From Streptococcus sp. HPH0090 (lineage in GTDB: Bacteria; Bacillota; Bacilli; Lactobacillales; Streptococcaceae), in contig NZ_KE150466.1 of the NCBI RefSeq assembly GCF_000411475.1, forward strand, positions 52,829 to 116,828: a DNA stretch of 64,000 nt, given 5' to 3'. The position numbers were made by a program, and so were the translations under genes. A model generated the notes under the pieces. It was given only the letters and a program-made list of their open reading frames with translations. It was not told the DNA's origin and did not search any database. Positions 44,661 to 55,755 of the stretch are shown one piece after another (position 1 is the stretch's first letter; each line of letters opens with the position of its first letter).

Positions 44661-44690
44661 AAAAAGGCCTAATAAATATTACGCCTTTAT
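44661..44690 (-). terminator. Terminator after mreD
   Basis: On the minus strand AAAGGC-x-TAATA pairs with TATTA-x-GCCTTT and runs into eight Ts. The left arm lies inside the WalR box of pcsB. Confidence 0.75.
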
Positions 44691-44694
44691 TACA
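44678..44694 (-). promoter_or_regulatory. WalR (VicR) box upstream of pcsB
   Basis: Minus-strand TGTAAT-N5-CGTAAT fits the WalR direct-repeat motif TGTWAH-N5-TGTWAH with one mismatch. In pneumococcus pcsB is the main essential target of this response regulator. Confidence 0.7.
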
Positions 44695-44708
44695 GTTTTG
44701 TTTCTTTC

Positions 44709-45203
44709 TTATAGATATATTTTTTCAAAAATATATTGGAAAACCAACATCCATAAACAGTTCAATATCATAGTAGGCACAAGACTATAAACCATAAAAA
44801 CGGATAGATTTTCAGCAGTTAGCCCGACCACCTCTGCCAACAGAAAGCTACCAAATTCAAAAATGAAAGTCATCATTAAGATAGCTAGTAATCTGGTCCA
44901 TCTATTTAACAAAATGACAGAGTTACCTTTATAGACAATTGCTCCAATAATCACAAAAAGAAGACTTGCAATTCCAATCAGATGGAAGAAGTAAACATCG
45001 TATAAAAGACCTAGAACCAAACAATAAGCTAAAAATAGATACTCTGATACTTCAATTGTTTCAAATAATAAGAAGATAAAGATAAAGTGGCTAACAATTT
45101 GCAAATGTGGGAAAAAGCTATTTACAAACTGCCCTAAATGGCTATCTATTAAGACAATCAAGGGTAAGAGTAAGAACATTCCTATCTGCTTAACAAGTCT
45201 CAT
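44709..45203 (-). CDS. mreD: Rod-shape/peripheral growth protein MreD
   Basis: A 164-residue integral membrane protein with five or six hydrophobic segments ('IGMFLLLPLIVLIDSHL' at the start). It starts inside the mreC stop (ATGA overlap). In ovococci, which lack MreB, MreC and MreD organise peripheral peptidoglycan synthesis with RodA and PBP2b. No motif beyond the family pattern is visible; position decides the call. Confidence 0.88.
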   Translation of the reverse strand: MRLVKQIGMFLLLPLIVLIDSHLGQFVNSFFPHLQIVSHFIFIFLLFETIEVSEYLFLAYCLVLGLLYDVYFFHLIGIASLLFVIIGAIVYKGNSVILLNRWTRLLAILMMTFIFEFGSFLLAEVVGLTAENLSVFMVYSLVPTMILNCLWMLVFQYIFEKIYL

Positions 45204-46021
45204 GACGCATTCCCCACTAACTCTACAACCTTAAGATTCATTGAATCAGCGTGTAGCTTAACCATAACTTCTCTTGTTAGATAGTCAGTACTATGTGTCA
45301 CTGATACGACTTCTCCTACAGAAATATCTGTAGCATTAAAGTTTCCCAAACCTCCAGTCACCACTTTGTCGCCTTGGCTAATGTCGCCACTGCTATTGAG
45401 CTGGCTGATTTTCAAAAGTTCTTTTTCCTTATCATAACCGATAATAATACCATAAATGCTACTAGAACCGTGCTGGATTTTAACGGAAATCTTCTCTGTA
45501 TTCTCAGCGTTTGTCAATAAATTGACCACAGTTGAGTTGTCTTCTACCTTTTCAACACTTCCAACTAATCCTCCACCAGCAACAACAAGCATGTTTGTCG
45601 TTGCTCCTTGTTGAGAACCAACATTAACTGTTAATTCTTGTTTCCAGGTTGATGGAGTTCTCATGATGACATCCGCAGCAATTAACTTGGTCGCATTTAA
45701 TTTGGACTTCATATCTAATAACTGACGTAATTGCTCATTTTCTTCCTTCAGACTGTCTGCTTCATTCGTTTCTTTTTCCATTTGATAGAGTTCTTTTTTA
45801 AGAGTTTCATTCTCATTATAAGCTCTCGTCAAATTTCCTAAATCAGACTTTGTAGATTCTAACCATTGGAATGGTTTTTGAACAATTCTATCTATCAGAG
45901 AAATGCCATCTCCAACTTTTGTCACAACCGCACTTGATTTCGTCGTCACTAAAAAAACTGAAACCACTAATACAACGACAAATAGAACAATGATATATTT
46001 TGATTTTTTAAAACGGTTCAT
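45200..46021 (-). CDS. mreC: Cell-shape protein MreC
   Basis: A 273-residue bitopic protein: an N-terminal membrane helix (~8-30, 'YIIVLFVVVLVVSVFLV'), a coiled coil (~62-105, 'NETLKKELYQMEKETNEADSLKEENEQLRQLL') and two extracellular beta-barrel domains ('VIMRTPSTWKQELTVNVGSQQG', 'GGGLVGSVEKVEDNSTVVNLL'). It acts with MreD in peripheral wall growth. It follows ecfT after a 31-bp gap with no terminator, so it may be read through from the ecf genes. Confidence 0.94.
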   Translation of the reverse strand: MNRFKKSKYIIVLFVVVLVVSVFLVTTKSSAVVTKVGDGISLIDRIVQKPFQWLESTKSDLGNLTRAYNENETLKKELYQMEKETNEADSLKEENEQLRQLLDMKSKLNATKLIAADVIMRTPSTWKQELTVNVGSQQGATTNMLVVAGGGLVGSVEKVEDNSTVVNLLTNAENTEKISVKIQHGSSSIYGIIIGYDKEKELLKISQLNSSGDISQGDKVVTGGLGNFNATDISVGEVVSVTHSTDYLTREVMVKLHADSMNLKVVELVGNAS

Positions 46022-46052
46022 ACCTCTACCCTATCTCATTCTATACTTCACT

Positions 46053-46847
46053 CTAGGATTTTAACAAAAATAGAATACCACCCAAGACACAAATAAGTAA
46101 TAGAGCTACACTATCTTTATTCATCCATTTCAACTGTCGATACTGACTACGTCCATTCCCGCCTTGATACCCTCTAGCTTCCATAGCTGTAGCAAGAGAA
46201 TCCGCTCGTTTCAAACTGGTAGCGAACAAAGGTATCAAAATAGGGATCATAGCCTTAACCTTTTGAATTACATTCCCTTCTCCAAAATCAACACCACGCG
46301 CCTTTTGAGCATTCATAATGCGAATCGTATCATCCATCAAGGTTGGTACAAATCGCAAACTCATAGACAACATAAGCCCAATTTCATGAACAGGAACCTT
46401 GAGTCTTTTTAAAGGTCCAAGCAAGGATTCAACTGCTGTTGCCAAACTTAGTGGCATGGTCGTCAAAGTAAGCAAGGTTGAGAAAAAGATAATCAACACA
46501 AAGCGACAAAAAATAATCCCAGCCTGTTCAATTCCATGACTTGTAATTTTTATAAACCCCATCTCGAACAAGACATCTCCACCTGAGATAAAGAAAAGTT
46601 GAAAAAGGGTTGTAAAAGCAATCAGAAAAAACATAGACCGCAAACCTTTTATGAAAAAGGATAAGGGAACTTCTGATAAAGCTACAAATATACCTGTTGC
46701 AACGAAAAGGATCAAATTTGTTATTGGATTATTGGCCCAAAAAACAATCAGAATTAATAAAATCATTGCCACTAACTTACTACGAGGATCCAGACGATGA
46801 ACAATCGAATTTCCTGGTATGTAACGACCTAAAATCATATTATCCAT
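46053..46847 (-). CDS. ecfT: ECF transporter transmembrane subunit EcfT
   Basis: A 264-residue membrane protein with five or six spans and the two coupling-helix Ala-Arg-Gly motifs, '[12 protein letters not shown]' (about 185) and '[12 protein letters not shown]' (about 220), which contact the two ATPases. With EcfA1 and EcfA2 it forms the shared energising module of group II ECF vitamin transporters; substrate-binding S components are encoded elsewhere. The start overlaps ecfA2 by eight bases. Confidence 0.95.
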   Translation of the reverse strand: MDNMILGRYIPGNSIVHRLDPRSKLVAMILLILIVFWANNPITNLILFVATGIFVALSEVPLSFFIKGLRSMFFLIAFTTLFQLFFISGGDVLFEMGFIKITSHGIEQAGIIFCRFVLIIFFSTLLTLTTMPLSLATAVESLLGPLKRLKVPVHEIGLMLSMSLRFVPTLMDDTIRIMNAQKARGVDFGEGNVIQKVKAMIPILIPLFATSLKRADSLATAMEARGYQGGNGRSQYRQLKWMNKDSVALLLICVLGGILFLLKS

Positions 46848-47679
46848 TGATGAACTCCTTAAACTCCTCTATCGTTATCGGCAATTGTTTAAAAGAAACT
46901 CCTCGTTCAGCTAGCCTTTGAGCAAATCTTGTGATTTTTGGAACACCTAATTGGATTTTTTCCATGAATTCGACATTTTGAAAAACAAGACTTGGCTTCC
47001 CATTCTTGACCAATTTTCCTTTTTCCATCACATAAACTTGGTCAGCAAATTCGGCCACGTCATCCATAAGGTGAGTCACCAAAACAATCGTGATGCCATC
47101 TTGATGAAGCTTTTTAAACAAAGTCATCAACTCTTTCCGACCAATTGGATCCAAGCCCGCGGTTGGCTCATCTAACACCAAAATCTTAGGTTCCATTGCC
47201 AAAATCCCAGCAATAGCAACCCTTCTCATTTGTCCTCCTGAGAGTTCAAAAGGACTACGTTCAAAAAGTGACTCGTCAATTCCCACTAAAGCTAATTTCT
47301 CACGCGCGATAGCTTCTGCCTCTTCTACAGAAACTCCAAAATTTTGAGGTCCAAATGCCACATCTTTTAAGACTGTTTCCTCAAAAATTTGATTTTCAGC
47401 AAACTGAAAAACCAAACCTACTTGTTTGCGGATTTGACGAATTTGCTTATTGACTGATGTTGATGTAATCAATGTATCAAAGACACGAACACTTCCCTCT
47501 GTAGGAACTAGCAAACCATTCAAAAGTTGAAGGATTGTAGACTTTCCGCTTCCTGTATGCCCAATAATCGCAGTATAAGTGCCATCCTCTATTGTCAAAC
47601 TGATATCAGACAAGGCAGCTGAGGCAAAGGGTGTTCCTTCCTGATACGTATAACTCACATTGTCTAGAATAATTCCCAT
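46840..47679 (-). CDS. ecfA2: ECF transporter ATPase EcfA2
   Basis: A 279-residue ABC ATPase: Walker A '[14 protein letters not shown]' (about 40), Q-loop '[14 protein letters not shown]', signature '[14 protein letters not shown]', Walker B '[13 protein letters not shown]' and switch His '[14 protein letters not shown]'. All catalytic residues are present. It overlaps ecfA1 by 16 bases and ecfT by eight, so the three subunits are translationally coupled for stoichiometric assembly. Confidence 0.95.
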   Translation of the reverse strand: MGIILDNVSYTYQEGTPFASAALSDISLTIEDGTYTAIIGHTGSGKSTILQLLNGLLVPTEGSVRVFDTLITSTSVNKQIRQIRKQVGLVFQFAENQIFEETVLKDVAFGPQNFGVSVEEAEAIAREKLALVGIDESLFERSPFELSGGQMRRVAIAGILAMEPKILVLDEPTAGLDPIGRKELMTLFKKLHQDGITIVLVTHLMDDVAEFADQVYVMEKGKLVKNGKPSLVFQNVEFMEKIQLGVPKITRFAQRLAERGVSFKQLPITIEEFKEFING

Positions 47680-48491
47680 AAAGCCTCCTCGAGCTCCTCT
47701 TCGGTCAGGTAGTGCTCTGGTAATTTCAAGCCACTAGTACGTAGAGATTCTTTTAATTGGTTGACAAAGGGTTGATCTAAACCAATTTGATCTAAATCTG
47801 ACCTAGAGAATAATTCTCTAGGAGTGCTTGTTGACTCGATTTCTCCTTTTTTCATTACCAAAATACGGTCACTCATGGCCACCTCATCTAAGTCATGCGT
47901 AATGGAAATCACTGTCATTTGGTGATCTTGACGAATCTTTTGGACGATCTTAATCAACTCTAGTCGTCCCTCTGGATCCAACATGCTTGTAGCCTCATCC
48001 AAGATTAAAATATCTGGTCGCAAGGCAACAACTCCTGCAATAGCCACTCTCTGTTTTTGGCCACCTGACAAACGAGCAGGTTCTTTTTTAGAAAATCCAG
48101 CCATCCCAACTAAGGATAGGGCTTCTGTAACTCTACGCTTCATCTCTTCAAGTGGAATCCCTTGATTTTCTAGTCCAAAAGCAACGTCATCTTCTACGGT
48201 TGCCCCCACGAATTGGTTATCAGGATTTTGAAATACCATACCAATCTTACGTCTTTTTTCCCAGACGTTTTCCGGAGTTAGGCAATCACCGTCTATCCAA
48301 ATTTCTCCAGATTCCGCTTCTAGCAAACCGTCAATCAAGCGAACAGTTGTTGATTTTCCACTACCATTATGACCAACGATAGACAACCATTCTCCACGTT
48401 TCACGTGAAACGAAATTTTATGAACATCATAGTGTTCTTGATCTGTCTGATATTGAAATGACAGATTCTTAATTCCAATAATCGATTCCAT
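47664..48491 (-). CDS. ecfA1: ECF transporter ATPase EcfA1
   Basis: A 275-residue ABC ATPase: Walker A '[14 protein letters not shown]' (about 40), Q-loop '[20 protein letters not shown]', signature '[14 protein letters not shown]', Walker B '[13 protein letters not shown]' and switch His 'ITHDLDEV'. A perfect 14-bp parS core (GTTTCACGTGAAAC) lies inside the gene and encodes the 'HVKRG' stretch near residue 30. It starts two bases after the pgsA stop. Confidence 0.95.
   Translation of the reverse strand: MESIIGIKNLSFQYQTDQEHYDVHKISFHVKRGEWLSIVGHNGSGKSTTVRLIDGLLEAESGEIWIDGDCLTPENVWEKRRKIGMVFQNPDNQFVGATVEDDVAFGLENQGIPLEEMKRRVTEALSLVGMAGFSKKEPARLSGGQKQRVAIAGVVALRPDILILDEATSMLDPEGRLELIKIVQKIRQDHQMTVISITHDLDEVAMSDRILVMKKGEIESTSTPRELFSRSDLDQIGLDQPFVNQLKESLRTSGLKLPEHYLTEEELEEALWELF
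48397..48412. promoter_or_regulatory. parS site inside ecfA1
   Basis: CGTTTCACGTGAAACG is a perfect palindrome containing the complete ParB recognition core. It is embedded in coding sequence. Confidence 0.8.
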
Positions 48492-48493
48492 AT

Positions 48494-49033
48494 TTAGCGA
48501 AAGGTTCCTTTAAACAAATACGCGCTTCCCTTGAAGTAATCATAACCAGAATAAACTGTAAAGAACAAAGCGATATAAAGAGTTATCTGACCGATTAAAT
48601 TCCAATGAAATAACAAGAAGATAATCGCAAACATCTGGCTAAATGTTTTGATTTTTCCTGGCATTGCTGCAGCTAAAACAGTTCCACCAGTTTCAACTAA
48701 GAGTAGGCGCAACCCAGTAACTGCAAGTTCTCGGCAAATGATTACAGCTACTACCCAAGCAGGAGCCATATTTAGACCTACTAGCATGATAAAGGCCGAC
48801 ATAACTAACAACTTATCTGCCATTGGATCTGCGAATTTCCCAAAATTGCTAACTACTTGCCATTTTCTAGCTAAATAGCCATCTAGATAGTCAGTGATAC
48901 TGGCAATGGCAAAAATAATTGCTGCTATTTTATGTAACACAGGAGACTGTCCAAATGATAGAAGGAGAACAAAAATCGGAATAAATAAAATTCTACCAAG
49001 CGTAAGTATGTTAGGAATATTCTCTTTTTTCAT
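48494..49033 (-). CDS. pgsA: Phosphatidylglycerophosphate synthase
   Basis: A 179-residue CDP-alcohol phosphotransferase with the complete family motif D-G-x2-A-R-x8-G-x3-D-x3-D in 'DYLDGYLARKWQVVSNFGKFADPMADKL' (about 45-72). Several hydrophobic segments complete the membrane enzyme, which makes phosphatidylglycerophosphate from CDP-diacylglycerol and glycerol 3-phosphate, the first step to phosphatidylglycerol and cardiolipin. It lies 11 bp after the rodZ-like gene. Confidence 0.95.
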   Translation of the reverse strand: MKKENIPNILTLGRILFIPIFVLLLSFGQSPVLHKIAAIIFAIASITDYLDGYLARKWQVVSNFGKFADPMADKLLVMSAFIMLVGLNMAPAWVVAVIICRELAVTGLRLLLVETGGTVLAAAMPGKIKTFSQMFAIIFLLFHWNLIGQITLYIALFFTVYSGYDYFKGSAYLFKGTFR

Positions 49034-49044
49034 GTTATCCTTCC

Positions 49045-49872
49045 TTAATTTGAACTTAATTTCAATGTAATCCAGCCAGTTTGACCAGTTAATTTCGAAG
49101 TATCAATTTCATGATTATCGATTTTGATTTTCACGCCTTTGACAACGCCTAATGTGATAGTTACTGGAGAGCCTTTAGAAACTGTTGTTTTGGCCATCTT
49201 ATTATTAGGCTCAAGAGTAGTTCCTCCAGCCAATTCAGTATCTGAAACACTAATCCAGCTTGTTGCATCCGTCACAGACAGTTGAAGTTCGGCAGTATCT
49301 TTATCAGTTTTATATTCTACCGATATAACATCTCCCTGGCCAGAAACCGTCACAGTTGATGTGTCGCTCGAACTTGATGGGCTAGTGGTTTGATTGCTAG
49401 TTGTTGTTTCACTACTTGTTGCACTTGTTGTCGTAGTCACAACATTATAGTTGGCTGAAGTTGTTGCTGTCGGTTGTGTTTGAATGTAATTCCAAACATA
49501 ATAAGAAACAAAAATTATAATTGATAAGGAGAAGAGAATAAAGTAAAACAGAGGGAGCAAGGAACGTTTCTTACGATTAGAACGTCTACGACCTGATAGT
49601 TCTATCTCATCAACATCAACTTCCTCATAGGTAATCATACTCCCTGAATCATATGCGTCTAAAACAAGGTTTTCATCCAACTCAACTGCCCAAGCATACT
49701 TCCTCAAAAAAGAACGTGTATAAAAAGGGCTTGGTAATTGGTCGAAATCATCTGATTCTAAAGCCTCAAGCAGATTCAGTTGAATGTCTGTCTTGCGCTG
49801 CAATTCCTCTAAACTCAAACCTTGATTGATTCTTGCTAAACGTAACACTTCACCAATTGTTTTTTTTCTCAT
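49045..49872 (-). CDS. rodZ: RodZ-like bitopic helix-turn-helix protein
   Basis: Cytoplasmic helix-turn-helix domain (1-~70: 'TIGEVLRLARINQGLSLEELQRKTDIQLNLLEALESDDFDQLPSPFYTRSFLRKYA'), a basic stretch ('GRRRSNRKKR'), one membrane helix (~107-130), a Thr/Ser-rich external linker (~135-175) and a C-terminal DUF4115 beta domain. ATG 49872 is preferred because the first ATG (49881) is only one base from AGAAGG. RodZ helps septal and peripheral growth in pneumococcus. It lies between yfmH and pgsA, an order conserved in streptococci. Confidence 0.9.
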   Translation of the reverse strand: MRKKTIGEVLRLARINQGLSLEELQRKTDIQLNLLEALESDDFDQLPSPFYTRSFLRKYAWAVELDENLVLDAYDSGSMITYEEVDVDEIELSGRRRSNRKKRSLLPLFYFILFSLSIIIFVSYYVWNYIQTQPTATTSANYNVVTTTTSATSSETTTSNQTTSPSSSSDTSTVTVSGQGDVISVEYKTDKDTAELQLSVTDATSWISVSDTELAGGTTLEPNNKMAKTTVSKGSPVTITLGVVKGVKIKIDNHEIDTSKLTGQTGWITLKLSSN

Positions 49873-49914
49873 ACTTACCATGCCTTCTTTCTAGTTTATT
49901 TTATATTTCGATGG

Positions 49915-51195
49915 CTATAGTGGAAAAATTGTAAATTCAACTATTTCACTATTATCGATAAAATGATGTCCTACCTCAAGAACATCATCCAAGGTCATTT
50001 CCTGTATAATCTTTGGTAAATCAAACAGGGTTGTTTCGTCAGAATGTGACTGATATTGGGTCGCAATAAATTCTAAAGAGTTCATACTATGGATAAATTC
50101 TCCATAAATTTCACTTTTTATTAAATCAAGATGTTCTTCCGAAATATCTGCATCAGTAACAAAGCTCTGAATCGCCTTTCGGAATTGATGCGAAATTGAC
50201 ACAGGCTCCTTCGTGTCCATTGTCAGCATCAAAAAGTTAAAACGTCGATTGATTTCAACTTCTAAAGATAATGAAGAATCTAATTTCCCAGTTTCATACA
50301 AACTCTGAAATCTTTTAGAGGTCCAACCAAACATCATCGTAAATAACGCTCTTAATAGAACGCTATATCGATAGCAGTCCTGATGGCCCATATCAGAATT
50401 CGTTCGAACTCCTATTGCTAATTTAGGTGATGCAACATCCATACGAATGCTCTCAACCTTCTTTACAGGGTGTAAAGCGATTGGTTCTTTTGGATTTTGA
50501 ACTATACAACCTCCAACATCCTTTTGCAAGAAATAATTCTGTATCAACTCTAAGTCAAAATTTCCAACGAGGAAAATTTGGCTATTGACAGGAGTGTAAA
50601 ATTCATCAAAATTGTCCCGTAGATCCTCTAAACTAATATCTTCTATCGAATCTTCAGTCCCAACAATATCTGAAGCTAGTGGAGTTGCCGGATATAGATT
50701 TGCAAGTGTTTTAAAGAACAAGCAAGAATCAGGATCATCCTGATACATTTCGCGTTCTTGTTGAATAATATCCTTTTCTCGTTCAACAGATTCTTCAGTA
50801 ATGTTAAAGCTAGTAACAAGCTCGTCAAGCAAGTCCAAACACTCAGCCACATTGTCAGAGGTTGAAAAAAGATAACTTGTATTTGTAAAGCTTGTAAAGG
50901 CGTTACTATCTGCACCTAATTTGGTAAATGCAGCCATGATATCTTCAGAATTTTCTCTTTCAAAAAGTTTATGTTCTAAAAAATGAGCAATCCCCTTAGG
51001 ATATGTTTTCTTTTTACTATCTCTAGCTGTAAACTCAGTGTCAACTGAACCAACATAGACAGTTACTACACCATAAACTTCGTTAAAATCATTTTTAGGA
51101 AGTAAAGAAACTGTCAATCCATTTTCTAATTTTGCTTGATAAAGAGTTTCCTTTACAGCAGGATAATATTTCTCTTGAAAAGTAACTCTAGTCAT
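49915..51195 (-). CDS. M16 peptidase-like protein YfmH
   Basis: A 426-residue M16-family protein with the inverted zinc motif HxxEH in 'GIAHFLEHKLFERE' (about residues 70-83) and a downstream Glu-rich helix with the third ligand. It is the catalytically competent half of the YfmF/YfmH pair, which database naming links to 5-aminopentanol modification of elongation factor P. The actual substrate is not shown by the sequence. It overlaps the partner gene by four bases (ATGA). Confidence 0.88.
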   Translation of the reverse strand: MTRVTFQEKYYPAVKETLYQAKLENGLTVSLLPKNDFNEVYGVVTVYVGSVDTEFTARDSKKKTYPKGIAHFLEHKLFERENSEDIMAAFTKLGADSNAFTSFTNTSYLFSTSDNVAECLDLLDELVTSFNITEESVEREKDIIQQEREMYQDDPDSCLFFKTLANLYPATPLASDIVGTEDSIEDISLEDLRDNFDEFYTPVNSQIFLVGNFDLELIQNYFLQKDVGGCIVQNPKEPIALHPVKKVESIRMDVASPKLAIGVRTNSDMGHQDCYRYSVLLRALFTMMFGWTSKRFQSLYETGKLDSSLSLEVEINRRFNFLMLTMDTKEPVSISHQFRKAIQSFVTDADISEEHLDLIKSEIYGEFIHSMNSLEFIATQYQSHSDETTLFDLPKIIQEMTLDDVLEVGHHFIDNSEIVEFTIFPL

Positions 51196-52442
51196 TCTGC
51201 TCCTTCCATAAAATAGATAGCCTGCAATTTCAAACTAGATGCCACCCTACAGATTTCATCCTTGTCAACTTGCTCTAGTCTCTCTATCAAAATATCCAGG
51301 TCTAAAACCGATTTACCAAAAAAGAGGCTTAAGTATTCTCTATCTATAATCGAATCTTGATTATCCTGACTCAACAACATCGTCCTACGAATCATTTCCT
51401 TAGTTTGATTAACTTCAGAATCCGTAAATCTACCATTTTTGATAGCTAACAATTGATCATTCATCAATTTCCTTACCTTGTTTCGGTTTTGACGATTTAT
51501 CCCAGCAAACAATCTTAAAAATCCACTAAAGAGATCTAAATGACTAGAAACAGTGTAGGCCAACCCTTCCTTTTCCCTAACTTGGGTAAATAATTTAGAG
51601 TGCGGGAAAGCTCCAAGCAAACCATTCACGAGAAGCAAGCCCATCTTTTGATCATCGCCATAACCAATTGTACTATGATAACCCATTTCTAGGATAGACT
51701 GACCTAGGTTTTTCCTAACAATTCCTTCTCTAAGAACATTTGAATAACCTTGCTGATATTGAATGTTTACAGTTTCTTTACGACCTGTCAAGTTAAATTT
51801 CTTCAAGTTTTCTAAGACTTCAATTTCATTAAAATCACCTAAAAAGAATAAATCAATTCTATCTTCCTTCAGCATTTTTTGAAAACTTGAATAGCAAGAT
51901 TTAGATGTCTCTTCGGAAATTCTGGCAATTAAATCTCTAGGAACTAACTGCATTGATTCTTCTTGGAAAAACAACTGATCCAATTCTTTATGGGCAAAGA
52001 AGAAAGGATCCTCTAATTCTGATTCTAGTCTCGCCAACAATTGTTTTTTTTCAATTTCAAAGGCATTGTTCTCAAATTCATCTTCATTTGACAATGGATT
52101 AAATATGACTTGATACAATAATTCTAAAATCTGAGCAGTTAATACATTTTTCTTACTTAAAAATTCGTCTCGAACAAAAGTCAAACTCACGTCTACTAAG
52201 TGACTTTGCCCCCTTCTATAAGCATGAGTTGACAAATCTGCTCCATACAATGCTGCCAGATATTTTCTAAGAACCTGAGCAGTTGGATAGCCTTTATTAG
52301 CAGTTTCAAGCATACTGGCACTTAGCATGCGACCAGAAATTAAATCCAGAGATAATGGAGCTGTGAAACGCATGGTTATTTTATTTGTCTTAAACTTTTT
52401 AGATTGGATAAAATGCACTGCAATTCCAGGGAATAACTCCAT
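51192..52442 (-). CDS. M16 peptidase-like protein YfmF (inactive half)
   Basis: A 416-residue M16 fold protein. At the place of the HxxEH motif it reads 'SMLETANKGYPTAQVLRKYLAALYGADLS', with no zinc ligands, so it is a non-catalytic partner that forms the closed chamber with YfmH. C-terminal 'LGAFPHSKLFTQVREKEGLAYTVSS' is the usual M16 substrate-binding region. AAAGGAGGT precedes the ATG, and a TATAAT box lies at 52470-52475, making this the likely first gene of the long minus-strand unit yfmF-yfmH-rodZ-pgsA-ecfA1-ecfA2-ecfT. Confidence 0.88.
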   Translation of the reverse strand: MELFPGIAVHFIQSKKFKTNKITMRFTAPLSLDLISGRMLSASMLETANKGYPTAQVLRKYLAALYGADLSTHAYRRGQSHLVDVSLTFVRDEFLSKKNVLTAQILELLYQVIFNPLSNEDEFENNAFEIEKKQLLARLESELEDPFFFAHKELDQLFFQEESMQLVPRDLIARISEETSKSCYSSFQKMLKEDRIDLFFLGDFNEIEVLENLKKFNLTGRKETVNIQYQQGYSNVLREGIVRKNLGQSILEMGYHSTIGYGDDQKMGLLLVNGLLGAFPHSKLFTQVREKEGLAYTVSSHLDLFSGFLRLFAGINRQNRNKVRKLMNDQLLAIKNGRFTDSEVNQTKEMIRRTMLLSQDNQDSIIDREYLSLFFGKSVLDLDILIERLEQVDKDEICRVASSLKLQAIYFMEGAE

Positions 52443-52572
52443 CTCTTACCTCCTTTTACATAGAGTTCTATTATACCATGAAAATGAAAAATTTTCTTGT
52501 TCTCTTTGACTCTTTTGAAATTAAAATCGTTTTCATTCAACGGGTTTCTTCTCAACTATTTTGAGCAAAATA

Positions 52573-52581
52573 TGGTATAAT
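52573..52581 (+). promoter_or_regulatory. Extended -10 promoter of yaaA-recF
   Basis: TGGTATAAT, an extended -10, lies 20 bp before the yaaA ATG. No clear -35 is visible. Confidence 0.65.
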
Positions 52582-52601
52582 ACCAAAGATTGAGGTGAAC
52601 T

Positions 52602-52970
52602 ATGAAATACAAATTATTTGAAGAATTTATTACGCTCCAAGCTCTTTTGAAAGATCTTGGAATCATCCAAAGTGGTGGTGCTATTAAATCATTTTTAGCT
52701 GACCATCTTGTATATTTTAATGGGGAATTAGAAAATCGTCGAGGCAAAAAAATTAGGATTGGGGACACTATTGAAATCCCTGATTTAAAAACTCAAATTG
52801 TTCTAGTTCAACCAACATCAGAAGAACTAGAGGAGTTTCATCTAGAAAAACTTGAGAAAGAACGTGTAGCTAAACTTGTCGAGGAAATGAATAAAAAGGT
52901 ACAAAAAAAGCCAGCGAAAAAGAACCAGTCAACAAAAGCAAAACCTGCACCACGTTTCCCAGGTAGATAA
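52602..52970 (+). CDS. yaaA: S4-domain protein YaaA
   Basis: A 122-residue protein with an S4 RNA-binding fold in residues ~8-65 ('[47 protein letters not shown]') and a Lys-rich tail ('[25 protein letters not shown]'). It is the small S4 protein located just before recF in many Firmicutes. Its stop is two bases before the recF start, so the genes are cotranscribed. It probably binds RNA or the ribosome; the role is not known. Confidence 0.9.
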   Translation: MKYKLFEEFITLQALLKDLGIIQSGGAIKSFLADHLVYFNGELENRRGKKIRIGDTIEIPDLKTQIVLVQPTSEELEEFHLEKLEKERVAKLVEEMNKKVQKKPAKKNQSTKAKPAPRFPGR

Positions 52971-52972
52971 TT

Positions 52973-54064
52973 ATGTGGTTGAAAAACTTATCCATTAAAC
53001 AATTTCGTAACTATCATAATATCGAAATTGATTTTAATCCAAAACTAAATGTATTTGTTGGCCGAAACGCTCAAGGAAAAACCAATCTTCTCGAAAGTAT
53101 TTACTTTTTAGCCTTAACAAGAAGTCATCGAACAAAGACTGATAAAAATTTAATTCAATTTGAAGAAGAACAACTGCAAGTTTCTGGAATCTTGCAAAAG
53201 AAAACAGCAAGCATTCCACTTGAAATTGACTTAACACAAAAAGGGCGAATTACTAAAGTGAATTACTTAAAACAAGCTCGCCTATCAGACTATATTGGTC
53301 ATATGAATGTTGTCTTATTCGCTCCAGAAGATTTACAACTTGTCAAAGGCGCTCCGGCTGTTCGTCGTAAATTCATTGACATAGAATTAGGGCAAATTAA
53401 ACCGATTTACTTGTCAGACCTGTCAAGTTATAACCACGTCCTTAAACAGAGAAATAGCTATCTCAAATCTACACAAAACATAGATGAGACTTTCCTAACT
53501 GTTCTTGATGACCAACTGGTAGAGTATGGCTGTCGTGTAATGAATCATAGGGCTGACTTTATCCAGAAAATGGAACTCTTTGGCAAAAAAAAACATTTTG
53601 ACATCTCAGATCAGTTAGAAGAGCTGTCAATCTGTTATCAACCTTCTGTAAACTTTGTTGACAAGAAACATTTGGCTGAATCTTTCTATATAGCACTTCA
53701 AAAAAGTAGATCCAGAGATTTATTTAAGAAGAATACTGGAGTTGGTCCTCATCGGGATGATATGATTTTCATGATTAATGGAATGGAAGCAAGTTTCGGA
53801 AGTCAAGGGCAACATCGTAGCCTGGTGCTTTCTATAAAACTTGCTGAAATTGAATTGATGGAAAGCATCACCAAGGAATCTCCAATTCTTTTACTTGACG
53901 ATGTTATGAGTGAACTTGACAATACTCGTCAACTTAAATTGTTAGAAACTATTTCTCATAATATCCAAACCTTTATTACAACTACTAGTTTAGACCATCT
54001 TCAAAACTTGCCTGATACTCTCAGTGTATTCACAGTAAACAACGGTCAAATAGTTGTAAATTAA
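52973..54064 (+). CDS. recF: DNA replication and repair protein RecF
   Basis: A 363-residue SMC-like ATPase: Walker A '[20 protein letters not shown]' (about 28-45), signature '[18 protein letters not shown]' (about 270) and Walker B '[17 protein letters not shown]' (about 303). It loads RecA at gaps with RecO and RecR. The gene typically lies near oriC, which fits the comDE and tRNA neighbours. It ends at a bidirectional terminator facing guaB. Confidence 0.97.
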   Translation: MWLKNLSIKQFRNYHNIEIDFNPKLNVFVGRNAQGKTNLLESIYFLALTRSHRTKTDKNLIQFEEEQLQVSGILQKKTASIPLEIDLTQKGRITKVNYLKQARLSDYIGHMNVVLFAPEDLQLVKGAPAVRRKFIDIELGQIKPIYLSDLSSYNHVLKQRNSYLKSTQNIDETFLTVLDDQLVEYGCRVMNHRADFIQKMELFGKKKHFDISDQLEELSICYQPSVNFVDKKHLAESFYIALQKSRSRDLFKKNTGVGPHRDDMIFMINGMEASFGSQGQHRSLVLSIKLAEIELMESITKESPILLLDDVMSELDNTRQLKLLETISHNIQTFITTTSLDHLQNLPDTLSVFTVNNGQIVVN

Positions 54065-54080
54065 AGTTTACAGTTTTATC

Positions 54081-54113
54081 AAAAAAATCTCCTGTCAAAC
54101 AGGAGATTTTTTG
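54081..54113. terminator. Bidirectional terminator, recF/guaB
   Basis: Stem ATCTCCTGT/ACAGGAGAT with a three-base loop, flanked by an A7 run on the left and T6 on the right. Confidence 0.9.
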
Positions 54114-54114
54114 T

Positions 54115-55644
<1,530 letters not shown>

Positions 55645-55646
55645 CT

Positions 55647-55674
55647 ATCATACCATTCTATGAAAATTTGTCAA
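55647..55674 (-). promoter_or_regulatory. guaB promoter
   Basis: Minus strand: TTGACA (55669-55674), a 16-bp spacer and TATGAT (55647-55652). Confidence 0.85.
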
Positions 55675-55694
55675 TTAAATTTATAAGAGAACAT

Positions 55695-55738
55695 TTAAAA
55701 AAACTATCCCTCTTATTTTAAAGAAGAAATAGTTTTAT
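55695..55738 (-). terminator. Terminator after trpS
   Basis: On the minus strand AAAACTAT pairs with ATAGTTTT, with an imperfect inner TCTT/AAGA stem and a large AT loop, followed by a T run. Confidence 0.75.
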
Positions 55739-55755
55739 AGTTCATATTTTATCTA

